Shown: positions 27,528-43,526, counted from the stretch's first letter. The stretch is 64,000 nucleotides of DNA from Arenimonas daejeonensis (GCF_007993735.1 NZ_CP042453.1:1116001-1180000); one strand, 5' to 3'. The notes: generated by a model from the letters alone, not told the origin. Numbers and translations are program-made.

Positions 27528-28276
27528 TCTGGCTCCTCGACCTCGGCAACTCGCGCCTGAAAGTGGCGCCCTGGCAGCCCGGAACCGGCCTGGGCGAAGT
27601 GCAGGCCTGGGCGCACGGTGCCGCCGATTTCGCACCGTCCATGCAGCGCTGGCTGGCCGGCGTGCAGGCCGGCGACCGCTGCTGGCTGGCCTCGGTGGCG
27701 GGATCGGAACTCACGGCGGGCGTGGCCGAAGCGGTCGCCAGCCGCGGCCATGCCGCCACCCGCGCGCGCACCCGCCCCGAATGCGCCGGCGTGCGCATCG
27801 CCTACGCCGAACCCTCGCGCCTGGGCGTGGACCGTTTCCTCGGCCTGCTGGCGGCGCATGCGCGCGGCGATGGCCCCTGGCTGATCGTCTCGGCCGGTAG
27901 CGCGCTCACCGTGGACCTGCTCGACGGCGCGGGCCAGCATCGCGGCGGCGTCATTGCGCCGAGTCCCGAACACATGCGCGCGGCGCTGGCGGCGCGCTTC
28001 CCGGCGCTGGCCTTCGCTGGCGGTGAAGCCAGCGATTTTGCCGCCGACACCGCCGATGCGCTGGCCGGCGGCAGCCTGGGCGCCGCGCTGGGCCTGGTCG
28101 AACGCAGCCACCGCCAGGCCACGCGTCTGCTCGGCCGGCCTCCGCGCCTGCTGATCAGCGGCGGCGGCGGCGCACGCCTGGCGGAAGGCCTTGAGATCGA
28201 AAGTGAACCGGTGCCGTACCTGGTGCTGGAAGGATTGGCGGTTTATGCGGCCCAGGCCGCGGGCGAGTGGTCATGA
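27524..28276 (+). CDS. coaX: Type III pantothenate kinase
   Basis: The 250-residue protein has the CoaX motifs MIWLLDLGNSRLK (phosphate-1 loop), EPSRLGVDRFLGLLAA, IVSAGSALTVDLLDG and HRGGVIAPSPEHM. It catalyses ATP-dependent phosphorylation of pantothenate, the first committed step of coenzyme A synthesis. The start lies in the birA stop (ATGA), and the stop overlaps the start of the next gene, so plsY-birA-coaX-28273 is one tightly coupled unit linking lipid, biotin and CoA supply. The length is normal for the family. Confidence 0.93.
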   Translation: MIWLLDLGNSRLKVAPWQPGTGLGEVQAWAHGAADFAPSMQRWLAGVQAGDRCWLASVAGSELTAGVAEAVASRGHAATRARTRPECAGVRIAYAEPSRLGVDRFLGLLAAHARGDGPWLIVSAGSALTVDLLDGAGQHRGGVIAPSPEHMRAALAARFPALAFAGGEASDFAADTADALAGGSLGAALGLVERSHRQATRLLGRPPRLLISGGGGARLAEGLEIESEPVPYLVLEGLAVYAAQAAGEWS

Positions 28277-28929
28277 TCTTGCGCGGCATCGTGGTGTTGC
28301 TGGTGTGCCTGAACCTTGGCGTCGGCGCGTGGTGGCTGCTGCGTCCCGACCCGCTGCCGCCACCGCCGCCACCGCTGGATCCGGGCACCGGCAGCCTGGT
28401 GCTGCTGGGCGAAGCCGAACTGCCGCCGCCCCCGGATGCCGTTGAAGTCGGCGCCGTACCGGTACCGTTGCCCGACGCGCCGGTCTGCCACAGCCTGGGG
28501 CCGTTCGCGACGCCCGCCGAACTGCGCGTGGCGATGAACGCGCTGACGCCGCACGTGGGCCGCATCCAGTTCCGCGAAGTGCCGGCGACGCAACTGCGTG
28601 GTTACCGCGTTTTCCTGCCCGCCGCGGGCAGCCGCGAAGCGGCGCTGGCCACCGCGCGCCAGCTGGCCGCGCAGGGCGTGCGCGATTATTACGTGGTCAC
28701 CGCCGGCGACCAGGAGAACACGGTGTCGCTGGGCCTGTTCCGCGACCTGGCCAATGCTGAAAAACGCCGCGACGAACTCACCGCGCAGGGATTCCAGCCC
28801 GTGCTCGAGCCGCGTACCGAAGACGCCGCGCAATGGTGGATCGACTACGCCGCCGAAGCCGGCTTCGACTGGCGCACGCTGCTGCCCGAGCGCAGCGACA
28901 TCGATGCCCGTCCGGTCGACTGCACCTGA
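28273..28929 (+). CDS. SPOR-domain-like protein with N-terminal anchor
   Basis: The 218-residue protein has one N-terminal membrane helix (GIVVLLVCLNLGVGAWWLL), a Pro-rich linker and a C-terminal domain with CHSLGPFATPAEL, GYRVFLPAAGS and VSLGLFRDLANAEKRRDEL, the repeated beta-alpha pattern of SPOR peptidoglycan-binding domains. Such proteins bind denuded septal glycan. It is the last gene of the plsY-birA-coaX unit and starts within the coaX stop. A GTG at 28267 is an alternative start; I prefer the ATG with overlap. A tRNA gene follows. Confidence 0.78.
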   Translation: MILRGIVVLLVCLNLGVGAWWLLRPDPLPPPPPPLDPGTGSLVLLGEAELPPPPDAVEVGAVPVPLPDAPVCHSLGPFATPAELRVAMNALTPHVGRIQFREVPATQLRGYRVFLPAAGSREAALATARQLAAQGVRDYYVVTAGDQENTVSLGLFRDLANAEKRRDELTAQGFQPVLEPRTEDAAQWWIDYAAEAGFDWRTLLPERSDIDARPVDCT

Positions 28930-28988
28930 GGCAGCGCCGCGGGCCATCCGCAGGCTAGACTCCGCGTCGATGTAGAATCGGCGCCAAT

Positions 28989-29064
28989 GCCGGCATAGCT
29001 CAGTTGGTAGAGCAACCGCCTTGTAAGCGGTAGGTCCCCAGTTCGAATCCGGGTGCCGGCACCA
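28989..29064 (+). tRNA. tRNA-Thr (anticodon TGT)
   Basis: The 76-base gene folds into a standard cloverleaf: acceptor GCCGGCA/TGCCGGC, D-arm GCTC/GAGC, anticodon stem ACCGC/GCGGT with loop CTTGTAA (TGT at 29022-29024), and encoded CCA at 29062-29064. The T-stem CCCAG/CCGGG leaves one A-C mismatch. The anticodon reads ACN threonine codons, mainly ACA. Confidence 0.95.
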
Positions 29065-29160
29065 ATACCGTGAACTGCGCCGCAATCCGTCGGATGGCGC
29101 CGGGGCGGGAATTGCGGTTCCATAGCGGTTGGCTCGGGAGAGGGCTGCATTGCGCCGACC

Positions 29161-34530
<5,370 letters not shown>

Positions 34531-34549
34531 CCAGGACAAGCCAGCCGCC

Positions 34550-35017
34550 ATGACTGCACCACGCATTCCGATCACCATCCTGATGGCCGAGGACGATCCC
34601 GACGACCGCCTGCTGACGCAGGAGGCGTTCGCCGAATGCCGGCTGGACAACCCGTTGAAGTTCGCGGTCGATGGCGAACAGCTGATGGACTACCTGTACC
34701 GCCGCGGCCCCTTCGTGGACGAAGCCGCCTACCCGATGCCGGGGCTGATCCTGCTCGACCTGAACATGCCCCGCAAGGACGGCCGCGAGGCGCTGCGCGA
34801 GATCAAGGCGCATCCGGAACTGCGCAGGATCCCGGTGGTGATCCTCACCACCTCCAAGGCCGAGGAGGACGTGGTCGCCAGTTACAAGGACGGCGCCAAT
34901 TCCTTCATCACCAAGCCGGTCAGTTTCGCCGCGCTGATCAACGTGGTGCAGGCGCTGGGCAACTATTGGCTGCAGATCGTCGATCTACCCGCCGAAGCCG
35001 CCGGAGGGAAAGCATGA
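34550..35017 (+). CDS. Single-domain response regulator (Rcp1-like)
   Basis: The 155-residue protein is a receiver domain only: ILMAEDDPDDRLLTQEAF acidic pocket, LILLDLNMPRKDGREAL with the phosphoacceptor Asp, VVILTTSKAEEDV and FITKPVSFAAL. The DDPDD form and LNMPRKDG are typical of Rcp1-like regulators paired with phytochrome-type kinases that use HDLQEPLR HisKA domains, as the upstream kinase does. GTG 34523, inside the kinase gene, is an alternative start. Its stop overlaps the start of the LOV-GGDEF-EAL gene, suggesting that phosphate passes down one pathway. Confidence 0.9.
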   Translation: MTAPRIPITILMAEDDPDDRLLTQEAFAECRLDNPLKFAVDGEQLMDYLYRRGPFVDEAAYPMPGLILLDLNMPRKDGREALREIKAHPELRRIPVVILTTSKAEEDVVASYKDGANSFITKPVSFAALINVVQALGNYWLQIVDLPAEAAGGKA

Positions 35018-37444
35018 GCGACGCGCCGCTGCGCGTGCTGGTCGTCGACGACGACGAAGAGGATTTCCTGATCCTGCGCGACCTGTTGGCCGACTACGCC
35101 CAGGCCCGTTTCCACCTGGACTGGGTCGGCACGCTGCGCGAGGGCATCGCGGCGCTGCGGGCCAACGACCACGACGTTTTCCTGGTGGACTACCAACTGG
35201 GCCCCGACAACGGCATGGAGCTGGTGCGCCTGGCCGTCGCCGAGGGCAGCGCACACCGGCCGGTGATCATGCTGACCGGCCAGGGCAATCCCGACGTGGA
35301 CCGCGAGGCGCTGGCGGCCGGCGCGTCCGACTACCTGGTCAAGGGCGCGATAGACGCCGAGAAGCTGGCGCGGTCCCTGCGTTATGCCGCCGAGCGCGCC
35401 CGCCAGATCGCCGAGATCGAGGACGGAAAGCGCCGCTACCAGCTGCTGTTCGCCCTGAACCCGTACCCCACCTGGGTCTACGACTGCGAGACGATGCGCT
35501 TCGTGGCGGTGAACGATGCCACCGTGGCCGGTTATGGCTATACCCGAGACGAACTGCTGGCGATGACGGTGCTCGACATCCGCGCCCCGGAGGAGGCCGA
35601 GCGCCTGAAGGCGTTCCTGGCCGGTTGGGGTGACAACATCGGCAACGCCGGAATCTGGCAGCACCTGCGCAAGGACGGCAGCCGGGTGTGGGTGGACATC
35701 ACCACCCACAACCTGGTGCTGGACGGCCGCGACTGCCGGATGGTGATCGCGCACGACATCACGACGGAACGGGTCACCCGCGAGCGGCTGCAGCTGCTGG
35801 AGCGGGCGGTGGAGTCGAGCATCAACGGCGTGGTGATCGCCGATGCCAACGCCCCGGACCTGCCGGTCATCTACGTCAACCCGGCGTTCGAAAGCATGAC
35901 CGGCTATTCCGCGTCCGAAATCCTGGGCCGGAACTGCCGCTTCCTGCAGGGCACGTTGCGCGACCAGCCCGAACTGGAAGTGCTGCGCGCCGCGCTGCGA
36001 ACCCAGAGCGACTGCAATGTGATCCTGAGCAACCAGCGCAAGGACGGCAGCCTGTTCTGGAACCACCTGTTCCTTTCGCCGGTGCGCGACGACCAGGGCC
36101 GGGTGACGCATTTCGTCGGCGTGCAGAACGACCTGACCGAACGCCGCCAGGTCGAGGCCGAGCTGGCCTTCACCGCCAACCACGATGCAGTCACCGGCCT
36201 GCCGCGTTTCCCGATCCTTGAAACGGCCCTGGCCAGCCTGCTGGAGAAGGAAGGCTCGGTGGTGTCGCTGTTCTACATCGACCTCGACCACTTCCACTCG
36301 ATCAACGAATCCATGGGCCATGTGATCGGCGACGAAGCGCTGCGCCTGGTGGCCGAACGCCTGTCGGCCGTGATGGGCGGGCCCGCTTTCCCTGGCGCGT
36401 TTCGCCGGCGACGAATTCGTGGCGATCGCGGCCGGCGCCGACCGGGCGCGGGCGGCCGAACTGGCGCGCGACATCCGCACCGCCCTGGCGCAGCCGATCG
36501 AGGGCGACGGTTACCGCCTGTATCTCACCGCCAGCATCGGCATCAGCCGTTCGCCCGAACACGGCGAAAGCGGCATGGAACTGCTGCGCCGCGCCGAGGC
36601 CGCCATGACCCGGGCCAAGCGCCAGGGTCGCGACGAGGCCTGCGAATTCTCGGCCGCGCAGATGCAGGAACTGGAAGACCGGCTGGTGCTGGGTGCGCGC
36701 CTGCGCGACGCCATCGCCCGCAACGAGCTGAGCCTGAACTACCAGCCGCAGCTGCGCGCCGCCGACCGCCGCATCACCGGTTTCGAGGCCCCGGTGCGCT
36801 GGAACAGCCCGGACCTGGGCCCGGTGCCGCCGGGACGTTTCATCCCGATCGCCGAAGCCCTGGGCCTGATGCCCGAAGTCGGCAGCTGGGTGATGAACGA
36901 AGCCTGCCGGCAGCTTCGCGCCTGGCTGGACCAGGGTCGTGACGGCTTCACGGTCGCGGTGAACGTCTCGGCCCAGCAACTGCAGCGGCCGGATTTCGTG
37001 CAGCAGGTGCGGGAGACGCTGCAGCGGCACGACGTGCCCGCGCCGATGCTTGAGATCGAACTGACCGAAAGCTCGCTGATGGAAAACGTCGAACGGGTGC
37101 AGGGCCGCCTGGCCGAACTCAAGGCCATCGGCGTTTCGCTGTCGCTGGACGACTTCGGTACCGGCTATTCCAGCCTGTCCTACCTCAAGCAGTTTTCGCT
37201 GGACAAGCTCAAGATCGACCGCAGCTTCGTCAAGGACCTGCCCGACAGCGCGGATGACTCCGCCATTGCCCGCACCATCATCGCCATGGGCCACCAGTTG
37301 CGCATGGTGGTGGCGGCCGAAGGCGTGGAAACCGAGGCGCAGGCGGCATTCCTGCGCGAGATCGGCGCCGACGAGCTGCAGGGTTACCACTTCGGCCGGC
37401 CGGTGGCGTCGGCGGAGATCGAGGCGCTGTTCCCGCGCGACTGA
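35014..37444 (+). CDS. REC-PAS-LOV-GGDEF-EAL cyclic-di-GMP protein, frameshifted
   Basis: Residues 6-125 form a receiver domain (VVDDDEED, LVDYQLGPDNG, LVKGA). A PAS domain spans about 140-255. A LOV domain (about 263-380) has the flavin motif GRNCRFLQG with photoactive Cys308 and FWNHLFLSPVRD ... FVGVQNDLTERR. A GGDEF domain follows, with signature AGDEF, then an EAL domain with EAPVRW, NVSAQQLQ, LTESSL, DDFGTGYSSL, KIDRSFV, EGVET and QGYHFGRP. An extra C in CCC 36390-36392 breaks the frame just before AGDEF. It should make or break cyclic-di-GMP under phosphorylation and blue-light control. It starts within the regulator stop after GGAGGGAA. Confidence 0.9.
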
Positions 37445-37520
37445 GGCGCTGCAGCGGGTGGCGGTGCCGCAGGTGCCGGGCGTATCCTTCGGGTCCGCCT
37501 GCATCGTTCGAGAACGCGCC

Positions 37521-37934
37521 ATGCGCCGTGCCTTTTTCCGAAAGTCCTGTCCTGTATTCCTGCTGGCGGCACTCTGCCTGCCCGGCGCCGCCGCGGCCGG
37601 CAAACCCGCGGTGGCCCCGGCCGCCGTGCCGGAAGTGGCCGCGCGCGCCGACGCGCCGATCATCCTGGACGTGCGCAGCCAGGCCGAATACGACGCCGGC
37701 CATGTGCCCGGCGCGGTGCTGATCCCGCACGACCAGCTGGCCGCGCGACTTTCCGAACTCGATCGTGATCGCTGGGTGCTGGTGTACTGCAAGAGCGGCC
37801 GCCGCGCCGGCATCGCCGAACGGATCCTGGCGCAAGACGGTTTCGACGTGCGCCAGATCGAAGGCAGCTGGCTCCGCTGGCAGGCCGAGGACCTGCCGGT
37901 GGCAACGCCGGCCACGCCGGAGGCCGCACGATGA
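37521..37934 (+). CDS. Periplasmic rhodanese-domain protein
   Basis: ATG 37521 gives a signal peptide ending near AAAAG. The mature part is a single rhodanese domain with ILDVRSQAEYDAGHVPGAVL, and LVYCKSGRRAG containing the active-site Cys of a six-residue loop. Such proteins transfer or carry sulphane sulphur, or bind thiols. The stop overlaps the ATG of the arginase gene, so the two are translationally coupled, which is an uncommon pairing. The frame is open upstream, but only this start gives a signal peptide. Confidence 0.85.
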   Translation: MRRAFFRKSCPVFLLAALCLPGAAAAGKPAVAPAAVPEVAARADAPIILDVRSQAEYDAGHVPGAVLIPHDQLAARLSELDRDRWVLVYCKSGRRAGIAERILAQDGFDVRQIEGSWLRWQAEDLPVATPATPEAAR

Positions 37935-38851
37935 CGGCCGCGACCCGCATCGCACTCATCGGCGCGCCGACCGACATCGGCGCCGGCCATCGCGGCGCGT
38001 CCATGGGCCCCGAGGCGCTGCGCGTGGCCGGCCTGGCCGAAGCCCTGCGCGAGCGCGGGCTGGACGTCACCGACACCGGCAACCTGGTCGGTCCGGTCAA
38101 TCCCTGGCTGCCGCCGACCGGGGGTTACCGCCACCTGCCCGAGGTGGTGGCCTGGAACCGCGCGGTGATGGACGCGGTGTACGCACAGCTGCAGCACGGC
38201 CGCCTGCCGATCCTGCTCGGCGGCGACCATTGCCTGGGCGTGGGCAGCATCACCGCGGTCGCGCGCCATTGCCGCGAGACCGGCAAGAAACTGCGCATTC
38301 TCTGGCTGGACGCGCATGCCGACTTCAACACCAGCGATGTCACGCCTTCGGGCAACGTGCATGGCATGCCGGTGGCCTGCCTGTGCGGTGTCGGCCCCGA
38401 GGCGCTGACCCATCTTGGCGGCAGCGCGCCGGCGATCCAGCCGGCCGAGATCCGCCAGATCGGCATCCGCTCGGTGGACCAGGGCGAAAAACGCCTGGTG
38501 AAGGAATACGGCCTCGACATCTACGACATGCGCTACATCGACGAGATCGGCATGAAACGGGCGATGGAGGAAGCGCTGGAAGGCGTGGATGCCGACACCC
38601 ACGTGCACGTCAGCTTCGACGTCGACTTCCTGGACCCGGCGATCGCGCCCGGCGTCGGCACCACCGTGCCCGGCGGCCCGAACTACCGCGAGGCACAGCT
38701 GGTGATGGAGATGATCGCCGACACCGGTCGCGTCGGTTCGATCGACATCGTCGAACTCAACCCGGCCTTCGACGAACACAACCGCACCGGCCAGCTGGCC
38801 GTGGACCTGGTCGAAAGCCTGTTCGGCAAGTCCACCCTGATGCGGGATTGA
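37931..38851 (+). CDS. rocF: Arginase
   Basis: The 306-residue protein has the full ureohydrolase metal set: GGDHCLGVGSI (His), WLDAHADFNT (three ligands) and SFDVDFLDPAIAPGVGT (two Asp), with family-typical VGPVNPWLPP and NPAFDEHNRTG. It hydrolyses arginine to ornithine and urea with two Mn ions. It starts inside the rhodanese stop. With the deiminase-like gene at 19279 it indicates active arginine catabolism. No ornithine or urea genes are adjacent. Confidence 0.94.
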   Translation: MTAATRIALIGAPTDIGAGHRGASMGPEALRVAGLAEALRERGLDVTDTGNLVGPVNPWLPPTGGYRHLPEVVAWNRAVMDAVYAQLQHGRLPILLGGDHCLGVGSITAVARHCRETGKKLRILWLDAHADFNTSDVTPSGNVHGMPVACLCGVGPEALTHLGGSAPAIQPAEIRQIGIRSVDQGEKRLVKEYGLDIYDMRYIDEIGMKRAMEEALEGVDADTHVHVSFDVDFLDPAIAPGVGTTVPGGPNYREAQLVMEMIADTGRVGSIDIVELNPAFDEHNRTGQLAVDLVESLFGKSTLMRD

Positions 38852-38975
38852 CCAGGCACGATCGGGGAAGGGATCGGGCCCGCGGTGAACTCCGGGTGAA
38901 GCCGCCCGGGACGTTTATTGACAGTCAAGGCGGCAGGGTTAGACTCGTGCCTGTCCAACCGATGGAGAGTCCCCG

Positions 38976-39119
38976 ATGACCCGTACCCGCCTGTTCCTGC
39001 TTGCGCTTCTGGCCGGCTTTGCCCTGTCCGGCTGCAACACCGTTGAAGGTTTCGGCAAGGACGTGAAGAAGGCCGGTGGCGAGCTCGAGGAAGCCGCCAG
39101 CGATGAAAAGAACGACTGA
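38976..39119 (+). CDS. Entericidin A/B family lipoprotein
   Basis: A 47-residue gene with GGAGAG ribosome site. MTRTRLFLLALLAGFALSGC gives signal and lipobox, followed by NTVEGFGKDVKKAGGELEEA, the entericidin signature. These tiny lipoproteins form an antidote/toxin-like pair in E. coli (EcnA/EcnB) and respond to envelope or growth-phase stress. Only one copy is seen here. A terminator follows about 20 bases past the stop, so it is monocistronic. Confidence 0.9.
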   Translation: MTRTRLFLLALLAGFALSGCNTVEGFGKDVKKAGGELEEAASDEKND

Positions 39120-39137
39120 GTCGTTCCGCAGGTGAAA

Positions 39138-39173
39138 CGAAGGCCGGGCGGCGACGTCCGGCCTTCGTGTTTT
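39138..39173 (+). terminator. Rho-independent terminator after entericidin
   Basis: CGAAGGCCGG (39138-39147) pairs with CCGGCCTTCG (39158-39167), a perfect 10-bp stem with a 10-base loop, followed by TGTTTT. Confidence 0.8.
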
Positions 39174-39179
39174 CCGGGC

Positions 39180-40018
39180 TTACGGATCCGGCGCGAAACC
39201 GATCGGGAAAGCCTCCGGCGCGTCCCAGGCGTGGGGCCAGCGCCGCGGGATCACACCGCGTGCGACCAGCGCTTCGGTGGCGTCGTAGTACACGCTCAGC
39301 ACCTGGTTCGGGCGGGAACCCTCGCGTTCGAAGCGGGTGACGGTGGCGGCGTCCCAGCGGCGTTCGCCGTGGCCGGTGCCCAGCTGCTGGCGCGAAGCCA
39401 GGCCGGAATCGCGGTATTCGGACTTGGCGGCCGGCGCGGCGGCATCGGCGGTGGCGTTTCCGCTCTCGCCGCGGCGGGCCTGGGCTTCGGCCAAAGGCGC
39501 CGGAGGCGCGGCCGGATAAGGCATCGGCGGATAACGATCCGCAGGCTGCGAATAATGCTGCGGATACACCGGCCGCCGCTCCCGGAATGCCGCCACGCCG
39601 ATCACGCCGACGTTCTGCGGCCGGCCGGTGCGGGCGGCATAACTGTCGCCGAGGGATGTGAAATGGAACTCGGCGATCTCGACAGGTTCTTGCGCCAGCC
39701 GCGCACTTCCAGCCGCTGCCAGGGTTCGAGCACGTAGCCGCTCTGCGCGCTGCCGGCGGTCTGGCCGCTGATGGCGTTGACGCCGTCCACCGAGACCACG
39801 GCCAGCACGCGCTCGCCGGTCAGGTTCTGCAGCACGACGGCGTAGCGGTGGCCGGGCTGGCCCTCGACGTAGTCGCGGCCGCGGTGCGGATGGCGGGGCA
39901 GGGTTTCATGACGGTCCAGGTCGAGCACCTGCAGGTCGACCAGCGGGCGGGCGCCCGCACAGCCGGGAAGGCCGGTCAGGACGAGCAGGGCGAACAAGGC
40001 AGCGGTCAGGCGGTTCAT
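39180..40018 (-). CDS. Secreted lipoprotein, frameshifted
   Basis: From ATG 40018 the signal peptide has lipobox LPGC. The domain reads [51 protein letters not shown], then after the frame break [20 protein letters not shown] and [13 protein letters not shown], ending in a low-complexity and C-terminal tail. It joins smoothly if one base is added near 39688-39692. I recognise the pattern as a conserved proteobacterial lipoprotein of unknown role. It lies divergently upstream of trpS with a 105-base gap. Confidence 0.7.
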
Positions 40019-40123
40019 GGCGGGCTCCGGTGGGTGGGCATGGATTGAACGTTCCAGCCCGCGAAGCGGGGTTAAGGGCTTCGGGCGGGCTAAAATGCCC
40101 ACGATTCCCCAGCAGACCTGACC

Positions 40124-41446
<1,323 letters not shown>

Positions 41447-41447
<1 letters not shown>

Positions 41448-41758
41448 TGGCCGACATCGCCGATCTCGCGCTGATCCTGTTCCTGCCCTGGTTCCTGATC
41501 CTGGCGGTGCTGTACTGGTACTACCCGCGCACGCTGCCGCGCACGACGGAACGCCGGCGCTTCGACCTGACCCTGCTGGCCGTGGCCTTCGCCGCCAGCT
41601 TCGTCGCCGGCCGGTGGGGTTTTGCGATCGCCAGCACCAGCATCGAAGCCGGCCCGATCTGGCGCCAGGTGCTGGCCAGCCTGCTGGCCTACAAGGCCTT
41701 CCTGGCGGTGATCGTCATCGCCTGGATCTGGCGCGGGAAACGTTTCCGCACCGCCTGA
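41447..41758 (+). CDS. Small integral membrane protein, trpS-coupled
   Basis: A 103-residue protein with three hydrophobic helices at about 5-25, 45-62 and 80-95, separated by basic loops (PRTTERRR, WRGKRFRTA). The start is within the trpS stop (ATGA), so it is cotranslated. No domain or signal peptide is recognised. The basic C-terminus should remain cytoplasmic. It could be a conserved membrane protein of the family with no known role. Confidence 0.65.
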
Positions 41759-41767
41759 CACCGTTTT

Positions 41768-42157
41768 TCATTCGTGGACGTTGGCGTTGTTGCGGTGCAG
41801 GCGGCCGCGCGCGCGCACGACGCAGAAGCGGTGGCCGGTGGGGGCCTCGAGTACGATCCAGCGGGCGTTGTGCGGACGCGAGATCTCCTTCGCGCCCAGG
41901 GCGACCAGCCGCGCGGCCTCGGCTTCGATGTCGTCGCTTTCGATGTCCAGGTGCACGCGCGAGGGGTGCTGGACCTTCTGCACTTCGATGTGCAGGCCGA
42001 GCGCGCTGCCATCCAGGCAGGCGTACTTGTCCGCGCCGCCCTCGTCGGGGTCGGTCACCGGCAGGCCCAGGGCCTGGCTCCAGAAGTCGGCGGCCTTGCC
42101 CAGCGAGCCGCCCTCGCAGTCGATGATGAAACCCGCCAGCCGGCTGCGATGCGCCAT
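41768..42157 (-). CDS. VOC/glyoxalase-fold protein
   Basis: The 129-residue protein has two beta-alpha-beta-beta-beta repeats: RLAGFIIDCEGGSLGKAADFWSQALG, LHIEVQKVQHPSRVHLDIESDD and WIVLEAPTGHRFCVV. This matches the vicinal oxygen chelate superfamily, probably a lyase or resistance-like protein. It is one base downstream of the 2-oxo acid dehydrogenase E2 gene and on the same strand, so it may be its last gene, though a link to that pathway is not obvious. Confidence 0.78.
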   Translation of the reverse strand: MAHRSRLAGFIIDCEGGSLGKAADFWSQALGLPVTDPDEGGADKYACLDGSALGLHIEVQKVQHPSRVHLDIESDDIEAEAARLVALGAKEISRPHNARWIVLEAPTGHRFCVVRARGRLHRNNANVHE

Positions 42158-42158
42158 C

Positions 42159-43522
42159 TCAGCGGGCTTTCTGCAGGTCGTCCATCACGGCGCGCAGGAA
42201 ACGCGCGGCTTCGCCGCCGGTGGCGGCGCGATGGTCGAAGGTCAGCGACAGCGGCATGATCCGATGCGTTTCCAGCCCGCCCAGCACCGGTACCACCGCG
42301 TGGTGCAGGCGGCCCGCACCGATGATTGCCACGCAGGGCGGCACGACGACGGGCGTGGCGTACTTGCCGGCGAAGACACCGAAGTTCGACAGCATCATCG
42401 TGTAGTCGCGCAGGTCTTCCGGCGGCAGGCTGCGGTTCTTGACGCCGTCGCGGATGCGGTTGAGCTCGCGCCGCACGTCCTGCGGGCCCAGGCCGCCGGC
42501 ATCGCGCAGGTTGGCGACGAACAGCCCGTCGGGCGAATCGATGGCGATGCCGACGTGCACGCGTGAATGCCGGCGCAGCGTGCCTTCCCTGGCGTTGAAC
42601 CAGGCGTTCATCGCCGGCTCGACCGCCGAGGCCACCGCAAGTGCACGGATCAGGCGCGCCATGATGTCTTCGCCCGGCGCCCAGGCGTGGATGTCGGCGT
42701 CGTCCATCAGGGTGGTGGGCACGACTTCGGCATGGGCCTGCGACATCGAACGCACCATGTTGCGGCGCACGCCGCGGATGGGTTCGTCGCTGTCGTAGGC
42801 GGTTTGGCCCCTCCCCCGCTTGCGGGGGAGGCTGGGAGGGGGAGGTTGTCGCAAGAGCGTGCCCCCACCCCGGCCCTCCCCACAAGTGGGGGAGGGAGAT
42901 GAGCGGAGCCCGCAGGCGGCGGAGCGAGATTGCCCGGATTCGCCGCGGCATTCTTCACATCCGCCATCGTCACCACGCCATCGGCGCCGCTCGGCCGCAC
43001 GCGGCTGATGTCCACCTTCAGTTTCTTCGCCAGCGCGCGCACCGCCGGCATGGCCTTGACGCCGCCGATGGCCACCGCCTGTTCGCTGCGCACCGCGTCC
43101 GAACTCTGCATGGCGCCGACCACCGTGCCCGCGTCGCCGGATTTTTCAGGCTCGGCCGCGTCCTTCGTCTCGCTCCCTCCCCCACTTGGGGGGGGAGGGC
43201 TGGGGAGGGGCGCCGCGGCCGGAGCATGCCCATGCGAATGCCCGGTGTCCTGCGCATCCGCGCGCTGCGGCAGCTTCGGGTCGATCTCGACCTCGGCCAG
43301 CCAACTGCCAGTGGTGATGACGTCGCCGGCGGCGCCGGCCAGGCGGGTGACCTTGCCTGAGAACGGCGAGGGCACCTCGACCACCGCCTTGGCGGTTTCC
43401 ATGGACACCAGCGGCTCGTCGAGCTTGACGACGTCGCCGACCTTGACCAGCCACTCGACGATCTCGGCGTCGGGCAGGCCTTCGCCCAGGTCGGGCAGCA
43501 GGAACAGTTTTTTCTCGCTCAT
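42159..43522 (-). CDS. 2-oxo acid dehydrogenase E2 (dihydrolipoyl acyltransferase), frameshifted by repeats
   Basis: From ATG 43522: a lipoyl domain (PDLGEGLPDAEIVEWLV, SMETAKAVVEVPSP with the lipoyl Lys), a long Pro/Ala linker, a peripheral-subunit-binding domain (AMPAVRALAKKLKVDISRV), then the acyltransferase core ending DHRAATGGEAARFL. The last motif has Thr where most acyltransferases have the catalytic Asp of HxxxDG. Two families of GC-rich palindromic repeats (42808-42900 and 43172-43215) sit in the linkers. The frame shifts inside the first block, where one arm lacks a C that its partner predicts. It belongs to the E1alpha-E1beta operon. Confidence 0.85.
42808..42900. repeat. Composite GC-rich palindromic repeat inside the E2 gene
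   Basis: Two hairpins in inverted orientation: CTCCCCCGC/GCGGGGGAG (42811-42819 with 42822-42830) and CTCCCCAC/GTGGGGGAG (42876-42883 with 42886-42894), separated by about 45 bases. The second arm has four C facing five G, so a C appears lost there, which would also cause the E2 frameshift. The family of elements is common between and within genes in Lysobacteraceae, as far as I recall. Confidence 0.8.
43172..43215. repeat. Second GC-rich palindromic repeat copy in the E2 gene
   Basis: CTCCCCCAC followed by TT and a GGGGGGGGAG arm, then GGCTGGGGAGGGGCG, resembles the copy at 42808-42900 but its right arm is one base longer and has a T to G change. It falls in the Pro/Ala linker after the lipoyl domain and is translated as a Pro/Ser/Gly-rich segment. 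Confidence 0.7.
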
Positions 43523-43526
43523 GGGT

